Below, one piece after another: positions 8,445 to 16,557 of a stretch of 64,000 nucleotides of DNA. The stretch comes from Paraprevotella clara YIT 11840 (lineage in GTDB: Bacteria > Bacteroidota > Bacteroidia > Bacteroidales > Bacteroidaceae), in assembly GCF_000233955.1 (NCBI RefSeq), contig NZ_JH376592.1, forward strand, positions 1-64,000. The letters run 5' to 3'. The first letter of the stretch is position 1; each line of letters opens with the position of its first letter. Under the pieces are notes generated by a model, which saw only the letters and a list, made by a program, of their open reading frames with translations, was not told where the DNA came from and searched no databases. The position numbers were made by a program, and so were the translations under genes.

Positions 8445-9923
8445 CGACAAGATACGATAGAACCTCTCCATATCCAGATGCCGCCGCACATGGGCAGCCA
8501 AAAGGTCGTATTGCCTTTCTTTGTAGTCTGCATAGTCCTCCGTGGTTCCGCAAGCCGCCCCCTCCGTATAGGGAGCCAAAAGGAAATCCAAGACAGAAGG
8601 GTTGTCCAGAATACCATGGATGTAAGTCCCCATGCAACGGTCGTGGACGTAACACCCGTCGGCTGTCCCGTCCGCCAACCGGTTCAAGGGGACGAAGGCT
8701 TGCCCTGCCTCGTCGGCCACCGTCCTGCCCATGTGGATTTCATAGCCCCGGCACAGCGCTCCGGAACCGCGAAAACGGAACTCCACCTGACGGGTCACTT
8801 TCTCCCGGCCGATGACCGTATGCACGGGCAATAGCCCCAGACCAGACAAGCGTGCCGGTGTGCCTTCCACCCCGTCGGGGTCGGCTACCTCCGTGCCCAT
8901 CATCTGATAGCCTCCGCAAATCCCCATGACGGTCTTGCCGCTCCGGGCGGCTTGTACCACAGCCTCGGCCAAGCCGTTGCGTTTCAGTTCGCGCAGGTCG
9001 TCCAACGTGCTCTTGCTGCCGGGCAACACGATGACGTCCGCTTTCTGCAACTCATCCGCCCGGTCGGTGTAATACAGGTGCACCCTGTCGTCGCGGTCCA
9101 AGCGGTCGAAATCCGTGAAGTTCGACAGGTGGAGCAACTTCACCACGGCCACGTTCACCCGTCCCGCTGCAGCACGGTCGTTCTTCTGCTCCAGTTCCAC
9201 GGAATCCTCCTCCTCAATCTGTATGTCGTGGAAATAAGGTATCACCCCGAGTACCGGCACGCTGCACACTTCCTCCATCATCCGCACGCCATCGTCGAAC
9301 AATCGGCGGTCGCCCCTGAATTTGTTGACGATGATGCCTTTTATCCGTCGACGGTCTTCAGGCATCTGCAACATGATGGAACCGTAAGCCGAAGCGAAAA
9401 CCCCGCCCCGGTCGATGTCCGCCACCAAAAACACGTCGGCCCCGGCATGGCGGGCCATGGGCATATTCACGATGTCGCGGTCCCTCAGGTTGATTTCGGC
9501 GATGCTGCCGGCCCCCTCCATCACGATGGGGTTGTAACGGACGGCGAGCCGGTCGAACGCCGCACACACCGCCGCCCGCAGCTCCTCGCGTCCGCCCCGG
9601 CGGAAGTAGTCGTAAGCCGAACTGTTGCCCACGGGCCGCCCGTTGAGCACCACTTGCGACGTATGGTCGGAATTCGGTTTGAGCAGCACGGGATTCATGT
9701 CCGTGTGGCACGGTATGCCGGCCGCTTCGGCCTGCACGGCCTGCGCCCGCCCTATCTCAAACCCTTCGGGAGTGGCGTACGAATTGAGCGACATGTTCTG
9801 TGCCTTGAACGGAGCCGGGCGGTAACCGTCTTGCCGGAGAATGCGGCACAAAGCCGCTGCCAATACGCTCTTGCCCACGTCGCTCCCCGTACCGGCCAAC
9901 ATGAAAGGATGTAATTTTCTCAT
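8427..9923 (-). CDS. cobQ: Cobyric acid synthase (CobQ/CbiP)
   Basis: A glutamine-dependent amidotransferase of 498 residues that amidates four side chains of adenosylcobyrinic acid diamide. The N-terminal P-loop-like segment GTGSDVGKS opens a dethiobiotin-synthetase-type domain. The C-terminal class I glutaminase domain has the nucleophile Cys336 in GICGGYQMMG and a late His in the GTYIHGILDN segment. I chose the ATG at 9923; a TTG two codons earlier is less likely. It is convergent with cbiB, and the 18-bp 3' overlap leaves no room for a terminator between them. Confidence 0.93.
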   Translation of the reverse strand: MRKLHPFMLAGTGSDVGKSVLAAALCRILRQDGYRPAPFKAQNMSLNSYATPEGFEIGRAQAVQAEAAGIPCHTDMNPVLLKPNSDHTSQVVLNGRPVGNSSAYDYFRRGGREELRAAVCAAFDRLAVRYNPIVMEGAGSIAEINLRDRDIVNMPMARHAGADVFLVADIDRGGVFASAYGSIMLQMPEDRRRIKGIIVNKFRGDRRLFDDGVRMMEEVCSVPVLGVIPYFHDIQIEEEDSVELEQKNDRAAAGRVNVAVVKLLHLSNFTDFDRLDRDDRVHLYYTDRADELQKADVIVLPGSKSTLDDLRELKRNGLAEAVVQAARSGKTVMGICGGYQMMGTEVADPDGVEGTPARLSGLGLLPVHTVIGREKVTRQVEFRFRGSGALCRGYEIHMGRTVADEAGQAFVPLNRLADGTADGCYVHDRCMGTYIHGILDNPSVLDFLLAPYTEGAACGTTEDYADYKERQYDLLAAHVRRHLDMERFYRILSSEEVE

Positions 9924-9948
9924 GGACAAATCATGGATGATTATGCCG

Positions 9949-9956
9949 CAAAGTTA
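9949..9956 (-). promoter_or_regulatory. -7 promoter box of cobQ
   Basis: TAACTTTG followed by CGGCAT on the minus strand, 26 bp before the cobQ start. No cobalamin riboswitch is visible here. Confidence 0.65.
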
Positions 9957-10050
9957 AGGCGAAATCCGTGATAATAAAAATGAATCTTTTTATCTGACAA
10001 TCCGCATTTTCTTGCAAAAAACACACCACACTATAAATCAACGTCTTGCA

Positions 10051-10147
10051 AATACAAAATCAATCTACTGAGACTGATTTTTCAATCTGCTGCAAACGAT
10101 TTTTCATTCTCAGCCAAACGATTTTCCGTTCTCAGCCGAACGAAATC
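10051..10147. repeat. Tandem array of degenerate 22-bp units (locus A)
   Basis: The gap 9957-10229 holds no gene. Units of exactly 22 bp begin at 10051, 10073, 10095 and 10117, with a partial unit at 10139-10147. The better units begin AACGATTTT and end TCTCAGCC plus one base; the first is the most degenerate. Related units of the same length occur at 32780-32854, 40791-40829 and 62133-62193. They are adjacent without spacers, so this is not a CRISPR array. Function unknown. Confidence 0.7.
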
Positions 10148-10229
10148 ACCCCTTCCGCCCATACGTGTCCGCCTTCCGGAAGTCTGACAAACATAGACGT
10201 GGAGCGCCATTTGCCTGTCTCGGAAACAC

Positions 10230-10265
10230 AAAAAAAGGTTGCCCTTGTCTTACCAAGGACAACCT
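10230..10265 (-). terminator. Intrinsic terminator of the Hsp20 gene
   Basis: On the minus strand AGGTTG and CCTTG pair with CAAGG and CAACCT around a 6-base loop, followed by six or more T. Confidence 0.9.
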
Positions 10266-10303
10266 CCATATCATCAAACGCTTACGGACGCGAAAAGAAC
10301 TAC

Positions 10304-10741
10304 TTACTGTATTTCAATCACACGGTTCACTTTTGCTTTCTCTTCCGGAGTGCGTTTCGGAAGCGTGATGTTCAATACTCCGTCACTCACGTTTGCACTG
10401 ATCTTGTCTTTCTCCACGTCATCCGGCAAAACCAGAGCCTGCTGGAACTTGGCGTAAGAAAACTCACGACGCAAATAGCGTTTGTTCTTCTTGTCTTCCT
10501 CTTTCACCTCGTTCTTTTTCTCCATCGAGATAACCAGTTCTCCGTCTTCGCCCAAATGGATGGTAAAATCTTCTTTCGTCATACCCGGGGCGGCTACTTC
10601 CACTTTATAGTCTGCATCACTTTCTATCACGTTGATAGCCGGTGCTGTGGCGTTCACCTTGCCCATCCATTCATTGTCGAAAAAGTCGTTAAACAAACTC
10701 GGTAACCAATTCTGACCATTGTACTTTCTAATCGGTGACAT
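10304..10741 (-). CDS. Small heat-shock protein Hsp20
   Basis: A cytosolic ATP-independent holdase chaperone of 145 residues. The N-terminal WLPSLFNDFF segment is typical of Bacteroidota Hsp20. The alpha-crystallin domain follows (VEVAAPGMTKEDFTIHLGEDGELVIS), with the beta-7/8 edge ANVSDGVLNITLPKR near the C-terminus. A VIEIQ tail takes the place of the usual I-x-I anchor. The ATG at 10741 is preferred because GGAG lies nine bases upstream; an ATG three codons earlier would touch the same ribosome-binding site. It is monocistronic with a strong terminator. Confidence 0.92.
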   Translation of the reverse strand: MSPIRKYNGQNWLPSLFNDFFDNEWMGKVNATAPAINVIESDADYKVEVAAPGMTKEDFTIHLGEDGELVISMEKKNEVKEEDKKNKRYLRREFSYAKFQQALVLPDDVEKDKISANVSDGVLNITLPKRTPEEKAKVNRVIEIQ

Positions 10742-11069
10742 AATCTTCATCTCCTATCTTTTAAGTTATACATTCATTTTTTCTTTCCGGACGGCCTTCC
10801 TGTCGGTTGCCCCGTCCGCCTGAATAAAATACAAACCCCGTACCCGGAAACTCCATAACTTCATCGGACCGTCCGGGATTAAACTTTTGAAAACCTTTTT
10901 AAGCCCATACGGACTGATTTTAAAATTGTGCAATCCTTTTTAGCACCCACTCTTTTTTTCAACTGACATTATTGGCGCAGAAAACGACAAAATGTCAGTA
11001 ATCAGCAGTTTATTGTTTTCTTTTCCTGTCTTTTATTTCATTATATTTTACTTCGCAAGGATAAATCCT
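10742..11069. other. Gap between Hsp20 and the C10 operon, with a 9-bp inverted repeat
   Basis: No gene is seen in this stretch. ACTGACATT at 10962-10970 is repeated inverted as AATGTCAGT at 10991-10999, 20 bp apart and about 70 bp upstream of the next promoter, so it could be a regulator site. I found no TAnnTTTG box in a plausible place for the Hsp20 gene. Confidence 0.4.
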
Positions 11070-11077
11070 TATATTTG
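11070..11077 (+). promoter_or_regulatory. -7 promoter box of the lipoprotein/C10 peptidase operon
   Basis: TATATTTG followed by CGGCATGA. It lies 38 bp before the ATG at 11115 and rules out the longer frame that opens at 10992. Confidence 0.65.
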
Positions 11078-11114
11078 CGGCATGATTATTCTACTTTCAA
11101 TCCCAAAACACCTG

Positions 11115-11678
11115 ATGAAACAGAAATTTCCCAAAAGACACAGCGGCATCTGCGCCTTGATGGCCGGAACGGCCTTGCTCGCAGCCTGTCATTCCTCCTC
11201 GGAAAGCCGGCATGAAACGGGACGGGTTGACGCGGCTTCCACCACTCACAGGCCGACGGGCACCATAAACGTCACCGCCACGAGCCAAGCGGGCGTGTCG
11301 TCACCTGTGGTGTACATCTATAAAATGAAAAAGGACTACTCCAAGTTAGTGCCCGTACTGATGAACGAAGAACGCACCCGTATTGTGTCCTATCCCGATC
11401 CCGTAGACCTGCAACGGGGCGGCAAGCCCGCCTTGCCTACTCCGCTTGAAGGAAACTATTGGTTAGACAACCGGGGGATTGGCCCCACTGTGGCTTTCCT
11501 CTCTTATACCTACGAGGAATATATCCGGCTGGCCGCACCTCCCAGTCGCGAGGAGATGATGGAACGCATCGTGGACAAATACCCACTCACAAAGATACGC
11601 GCCTGCGGCCGCCGTGCCGACTACAAGGATATCGTGACGGAACTGAACGAAAAAATACGGCGCGAAGGATGGAAATAA
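11115..11678 (+). CDS. Lipoprotein of unknown function, first gene of the C10 peptidase operon
   Basis: A lipoprotein of 187 residues: basic N-terminus, hydrophobic stretch, and lipobox LLAAC with Cys25. The mature part starts with a Ser/His-rich linker and then carries a compact domain I do not recognise (YKMKKDYSKLVPVLMNEE, later PLEGNYWLDNRG). It is followed 40 bp later by another lipoprotein gene and then by a C10 cysteine peptidase. In other Bacteroides C10 loci, small proteins encoded beside the peptidase are inhibitors; whether this protein is one is inference. Confidence 0.75.
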   Translation: MKQKFPKRHSGICALMAGTALLAACHSSSESRHETGRVDAASTTHRPTGTINVTATSQAGVSSPVVYIYKMKKDYSKLVPVLMNEERTRIVSYPDPVDLQRGGKPALPTPLEGNYWLDNRGIGPTVAFLSYTYEEYIRLAAPPSREEMMERIVDKYPLTKIRACGRRADYKDIVTELNEKIRREGWK

Positions 11679-11718
11679 TCCGCCGCCATACACATTATTA
11701 ATATAACAGAAACAAAAG

Positions 11719-12648
11719 ATGAAGAAAATGACTTTCAAAATTTACATGGCGGCCTGTTGCGCCGCAGTGGCCTTCAGTGCCTGCAGTGAAGAAGATGCTA
11801 CCCGGCACGGCGTGGCACCGGCAAAGATCGGCACCATCAGCCTGAACACCGGCAAAGATCAAGTGCGTCCCGGCCAACCCCTGACAGCCTCCATCGCCCT
11901 CCCCACAGGCGGGCAGAACATCAGCGAAGCGACTTACACATGGGGGTCACTGAACTATCCTTCGGAAAAGGAAGAAAACGGAACGGCCTATTTCAGCTTC
12001 ACCGCACCCGAAGAACCGGGACAATACAGTTTATCGTTCAACGCCCGTTACTCGTTCCTCGGCCCTGATGCGGAAGGCAACTTTTACAAAGACATGAGCA
12101 GCACACTGGACTACACAGTCATCTCCTGCGACATCTTCAGCAGTTTTTGGGATGACGACCTCGCCACTACACTGAAGGTCTATCCCCGGCTCACGGAAAG
12201 CACGTCGCAACCCGGCACTTATTTGGGTACATTTGCGGATAAGTTGTCCTCCAGTTCCTTCTCCACCATCAACCGCGCCTTCACATTCAACGACAACATC
12301 CTGTCGAAAATCACGGAATATGAAATCTACACCAATACGAACGTAAGTACCTATGCCAGAAAATTCTACGTCGTGCGCACCTATGCCCAAAGAAGATTCA
12401 ATATGGAAGTAGAGACCGAGTATTATGACGACGCATCGACTCCCGACCTCCATACCCCGATAGCCGAAGAAGACTGGAACGATGAGAATTGGAAGAACGA
12501 GATGGGGCAAAAACTCCAAGCAGGTACCCTCCGCCTCTACTGCAAATTACAGGACGAACACACCCAACTCTGGCTGAGTGCATTCGACACCGGTGACGGC
12601 AGCGGCATCTACCTCGTCCGCGACTACACGGCGAATACCGTCAGATAA
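11719..12648 (+). CDS. Surface lipoprotein of unknown function, C10 peptidase operon
   Basis: A lipoprotein of 309 residues. Its lipobox FSAC is followed by Ser-Glu-Glu-Asp, which resembles the acidic export signal of Bacteroides surface lipoproteins, so display on the cell surface is likely. The first 130 mature residues look like an Ig-like or PKD-like strand domain (GKDQVRPGQPLTASIALPTGG). The second half is beta-rich without a family I recognise. The gene is 27 bp upstream of the C10 peptidase gene. It could anchor, process or inhibit the peptidase; nothing in the sequence decides this. Confidence 0.75.
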   Translation: MKKMTFKIYMAACCAAVAFSACSEEDATRHGVAPAKIGTISLNTGKDQVRPGQPLTASIALPTGGQNISEATYTWGSLNYPSEKEENGTAYFSFTAPEEPGQYSLSFNARYSFLGPDAEGNFYKDMSSTLDYTVISCDIFSSFWDDDLATTLKVYPRLTESTSQPGTYLGTFADKLSSSSFSTINRAFTFNDNILSKITEYEIYTNTNVSTYARKFYVVRTYAQRRFNMEVETEYYDDASTPDLHTPIAEEDWNDENWKNEMGQKLQAGTLRLYCKLQDEHTQLWLSAFDTGDGSGIYLVRDYTANTVR

Positions 12649-12675
12649 ATCACAAACCATAACAATTTATATACA

Positions 12676-15141
12676 ATGAAACATCGTTACCTCCTTTGGC
12701 TTGCGGTCGCCCTTATCGGTACACAAGCCTCAGCCGAGCCCCGCAAAGAAGCGCAGGCACGGCAAATAGCAGAGGAGTTCCTCGCCGCCAAACGTGTGAC
12801 CGCCACACGTGCCGCCGCACCGCTTACCTTGGCAGCCACGTCCGAGACCTCCCCCTTGAAACGCAGCCTCGGCACGGCACAACCGGCATGGTACGCCTAT
12901 AACCAAGGCTCGGAAGCTTTCGTTATCGTTTCCGGGGACGACCGCATGGCCGACATTCTCGGTTACTCCACCGAAGGCGCATTCCGCACCGGAGACATGC
13001 CCGCCGGACTCAAAGCTTTGCTCGACGCATACGCCGCGCAAGCCGGACATATCCGCCAAACAGGAGAAGCACCCGACGGGCGACGGACGTTCAACCTGAA
13101 ACAGGAAGACACGTCGTTCCCCGAAGCCGTCGCTCCCTTGCTCGGCGACATCAACTACGACCAAGGCACACCCTACAACAAATTCTGTCCCGAACTCAAC
13201 GGTGAACAGATGGTGACGGGCTGTGCTGCAACGGCCGCCGCAATGATCATGCGCTACTATAAATATCCGGAGCGCGGCACAGGCAGCTATTCCTACACCA
13301 CGGAGACTCACCAATTCCCCGTGGAATTCGATTTCGGCAACACGCCTTTCGACTGGGACAACATGCTGCCTGCCTACAACTATGGCGAATACGACGAGGC
13401 ACAAGCCGATGCTGTGGCCACACTGATGAAAGCCTGTGGCGTGGCCGCACAAATGGACTATGCCTCGACATCGAACACCTCCTGTGAGGAGCTCATGCAA
13501 GGCATGGTGGAATATTTGGGTTATGACCCGTCGGCCTATGTCACATTCAGGTCTTTCTATTCTTCCGAAGAATGGATGAACCTCATCAAAACGGAGCTTT
13601 CGGCCAAGCGCCCTGTCCAATATAACGGACAAGATGCCGTAAATGGCGGCCATGCTTTTATCATCGACGGCTACGACAGCGACGACCTCGTGCACGTGAA
13701 TTGGGGATGGGGAGGAATCAACAACGGGTATTTTGAGTTATATTCCCTTAATCCAGAAAGTCTTGGCATCGGAGGTGGCGGAGGAGGAGGCTTTAAGTTT
13801 CTCCAACGCATGATAGTCCACCTGATGCCCCGAACCGGCACACCGGTGCCTTCCTGCCATTTATACATGGGCGAGGCCGAATATGAAAACGGAACCTTCC
13901 GCTTGGGTAATATCACAAACTCCGGCTACATATTCGACGGGGAAATCACCCTTATGGCCGAAAAGGACGGTACGGCACAACCGTTCTCCAAATCTTACCG
14001 GACAGAAAACGAAATTCCTACCGAGGCATCCATAGAGTTTTTAACTTTCAGCGGCTTCGACCCGGCAACGTTGGCACCGGGAACATACCGGATATACCCG
14101 GCCGCGCGCCAAGCCGGACAAGAAGAATGGAAAGAAATACGGAAAAATCCCAATGCCACAAAAGAATTTTACCTCGAAGTATTCCAGGACGGCTCTTCCG
14201 AATGGCACGCCTCCGGCCGGGAAACCGTAGTGAACATCACTCCCTCCGGCAAGCTTTACAGCGGCTACAATGCGGATTTCAAGGTGGAGATACGGAACGA
14301 GGAAAAAGACAGCGAGTTTCACAATGACGTATATGCCCTGCTAATAGACATTGAAAGGAACGAGCTAATGGATTATTTTCCCGTAGGAAGTTTCTGCCTG
14401 CCCGCTCTCGATGACACCACGTTCACCGCCACACGGACATTGCCCGCAGTGGAAGAAGGACGGTACGGGTTGCAGGCGGCCATCCTCATAGGCTACGAGT
14501 TTCACTACATAGGCCCCCTCACGACGATAGACATCGAGGAAGCCGACTTGGCCGAAGGCTTCAACCTGACAGGCGGACTCGACAAGGCATCGTACGAACA
14601 AGGAGAGACCATGACCTACAAGGGAAGCATCGACATCGAAGGCCACAGCGGCGATATGTATACAGACCTGTTCGTAATCGGCATTTATCCGAAAGAACTG
14701 GGCGACCCCTTGCAATACCAAATCTTGCAAGTCACGGCAACAAAAGAAAAACCCATGCACTTTGAATTGCAATTCAAGGCTACCCTCCAGCCGGGCGACT
14801 ACCGTTTCATCGTGGCGAATCACAACGGCACCGAAATAGCACAAACTACCTATTTCGAGATTACCGAACCTTCGGCGATACAAGGCATGGCCGCACAAAC
14901 GGCTGACACTCCTGTCTATTGCTCCGCCCCGGGAGAAACGGACATCCGCTTCCGCTATGGCGGAAAGGTGGCACGTGCCGACCTTTACGACAGCCGAGGA
15001 CAACGGCTTCTCTCTTCCGACAAGCCTGAAAGCGCGGACGGAAACTACCGTATTACCGCCGGACAGTTGCACAATGGAATCTACCTGTTGCGTATCGTAA
15101 CGGCCTCCGGTACTACCCACACACTGAAATTCGTGCGGTAA
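12676..15141 (+). CDS. C10 family cysteine peptidase (streptopain-like) with T9SS C-terminal domain
   Basis: The protein has 821 residues. A signal peptide (cleavage after ASA, about residue 20) is followed by a Spi-type propeptide. The papain-like C10 domain has the nucleophile Cys183 in VTGCAATAAAMIMRYY, the catalytic His326 in NGGHAFIIDGYD, and the NWGWGG segment after it. Beta-sandwich domains follow, and the last 70 residues have the type A T9SS sorting-domain pattern (LYDSRGQRLL, then GIYLLRI and TLKFVR). The role is a secreted protease, related to streptopain, interpain and the Bacteroides Bfp/Btp enzymes. It is last in an operon with two lipoproteins. A Gly-rich loop near residue 365 is unusual. 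Confidence 0.9.
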   Translation: MKHRYLLWLAVALIGTQASAEPRKEAQARQIAEEFLAAKRVTATRAAAPLTLAATSETSPLKRSLGTAQPAWYAYNQGSEAFVIVSGDDRMADILGYSTEGAFRTGDMPAGLKALLDAYAAQAGHIRQTGEAPDGRRTFNLKQEDTSFPEAVAPLLGDINYDQGTPYNKFCPELNGEQMVTGCAATAAAMIMRYYKYPERGTGSYSYTTETHQFPVEFDFGNTPFDWDNMLPAYNYGEYDEAQADAVATLMKACGVAAQMDYASTSNTSCEELMQGMVEYLGYDPSAYVTFRSFYSSEEWMNLIKTELSAKRPVQYNGQDAVNGGHAFIIDGYDSDDLVHVNWGWGGINNGYFELYSLNPESLGIGGGGGGGFKFLQRMIVHLMPRTGTPVPSCHLYMGEAEYENGTFRLGNITNSGYIFDGEITLMAEKDGTAQPFSKSYRTENEIPTEASIEFLTFSGFDPATLAPGTYRIYPAARQAGQEEWKEIRKNPNATKEFYLEVFQDGSSEWHASGRETVVNITPSGKLYSGYNADFKVEIRNEEKDSEFHNDVYALLIDIERNELMDYFPVGSFCLPALDDTTFTATRTLPAVEEGRYGLQAAILIGYEFHYIGPLTTIDIEEADLAEGFNLTGGLDKASYEQGETMTYKGSIDIEGHSGDMYTDLFVIGIYPKELGDPLQYQILQVTATKEKPMHFELQFKATLQPGDYRFIVANHNGTEIAQTTYFEITEPSAIQGMAAQTADTPVYCSAPGETDIRFRYGGKVARADLYDSRGQRLLSSDKPESADGNYRITAGQLHNGIYLLRIVTASGTTHTLKFVR

Positions 15142-15159
15142 CATAGTGCAAACATAAAG

Positions 15160-15223
15160 CATCGCGTCCCTGTATGCCATTGCACGTTTTCGGGGAAACG
15201 TCAGGCCATACAGGGGCGCGATG
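15160..15223. terminator. Bidirectional hairpin terminator between the C10 peptidase gene and thrC
   Basis: A long stem pairs CATCGCG and CCCTGTATG (from 15160) with CATACAGGG and CGCGATG (to 15223). The loop contains a second small hairpin, ACGTTT/AAACGT. TTTTC follows on the plus strand. It separates two convergent genes. Confidence 0.85.
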
Positions 15224-15242
15224 TTTTCAACAAACGATAAAA

Positions 15243-16544
15243 CTATTGTTTCATCAAGTATGCCTTGAATCCGGCAAAGTCCTTGCCCATCGGGATGCTC
15301 TTCTTCTCCCCTTTCATGAAGGCTGCCAACTTTTCAGGTATATCCACCGAACCGCCGATGATATTCTCCACCGTGGCCTGGAACTTGGCCGGATGTGCCG
15401 TTTCGAGGAACACACCGCATTCGCCCTCACGCAGCCCCTCGCTTAAAGCACGGAAGCCGCAAGCTCCATGCGGATCGAGCAAGTAACCGTTCGTTTCATA
15501 ACAAGCCTTCACGGTCTCGGCAATCTGCGCGTCGGTATAAGTCGCCCCGCTGATTTCAGCCGTAATGGCCGCGTGGCTTCCCTTGTATAAATCGTAAATA
15601 CGGGCAAAATTACTGGGATCGCCCACATCCATGGCATTGGCGATGGTCTGCACCGACGCACGGGGATGGTATTCTCCCGTCTGCAAATAATTGTAGAAGA
15701 TGTCGTTGGCATTGTTGGCTGCAATGAAACGCTTCACCGGCAAACCCATCACCTTGCCGAACAGTCCGGCCGTGATGTTGCCGAAATTTCCGCTCGGCAC
15801 GCATACCACCAGTTGGTCGGCCTTACCGAACTTCTTCATCTGGGCGTAAGCGTAGAAATAGTAAAATGCCTGCGGCAGGAAACGGGCCACGTTGATGGAA
15901 TTGGCGGACGTCAGTTTCATGTGGCGGTTCAGTTCCTCGTCCATGAAAGCGTTTTTCACCAAAGCCTGGCAATCGTCGAACACGCCGTCCACTTCGAGGG
16001 CGGTAATGTTCTGCCCCAACGTCGTAAACTGGCATTCCTGAATGGCACTCACCTTGCCTTTCGGATAAAGTACATACACGTGAATACCTTCCACACCCAG
16101 AAAACCGTTGGCCACGGCACTCCCCGTATCGCCGGAAGTAGCCACCAACACATTCACCTGATTACACCCTTCTTGTTTGATGAAGTATCCCAAAAGGCGG
16201 GCCATGAAACGCGCCCCCACGTCTTTAAAGGCCAACGTGGGACCGTGGAAAAGTTCCAAGGAATAAATGTTCTCCGTAACTTTCACCACCGGACAATCGA
16301 AACTCAACGTGTCGTACACGATTTGTTTCAACGTATCGGCCGGCACATCCTCTCCGAAGAAAGCGTCCGCCACGCGGTAGGCCACTTCTTGAAAAGAAAG
16401 GTCCTGTATCTCGTCGAAGAACGACTCCGGAAGATGCCGGATGACCTCGGGCATAAACAAACCTTTGTCGCTCGCCAGGCCTTTCACTACGGCTTCGTGA
16501 AGCGTAGCGCGGTCGGCCTTACCGTTCGTACTATAATATTTCAT
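15243..16544 (-). CDS. thrC: Threonine synthase
   Basis: A PLP enzyme of 433 residues that converts O-phosphohomoserine to L-threonine. The PLP lysine is Lys107 in the HGPTLAFKDVGARF motif. The phosphate cup SGDTGSAVANGF and the substrate segment FPQAFYYFYAYAQM are of the short bacterial (E. coli-like) class. It is the last gene of the threonine operon, 13 bp after apgM, and ends at the bidirectional hairpin at 15160-15223. Confidence 0.96.
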   Translation of the reverse strand: MKYYSTNGKADRATLHEAVVKGLASDKGLFMPEVIRHLPESFFDEIQDLSFQEVAYRVADAFFGEDVPADTLKQIVYDTLSFDCPVVKVTENIYSLELFHGPTLAFKDVGARFMARLLGYFIKQEGCNQVNVLVATSGDTGSAVANGFLGVEGIHVYVLYPKGKVSAIQECQFTTLGQNITALEVDGVFDDCQALVKNAFMDEELNRHMKLTSANSINVARFLPQAFYYFYAYAQMKKFGKADQLVVCVPSGNFGNITAGLFGKVMGLPVKRFIAANNANDIFYNYLQTGEYHPRASVQTIANAMDVGDPSNFARIYDLYKGSHAAITAEISGATYTDAQIAETVKACYETNGYLLDPHGACGFRALSEGLREGECGVFLETAHPAKFQATVENIIGGSVDIPEKLAAFMKGEKKSIPMGKDFAGFKAYLMKQ

Positions 16545-16557
16545 AAAGTATGGTCGA

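Noticed and set aside
8952-9914. 320-codon plus-strand ORF opposite cobQ
   Set aside because: It is the reverse frame of a clearly coding cobQ; rich in His, Val and Gln, no family resemblance, no promoter or ribosome-binding site.
10051-10147. CRISPR array
   Set aside because: The 22-bp units are contiguous and degenerate with no unique spacers, and no cas gene is in the window.
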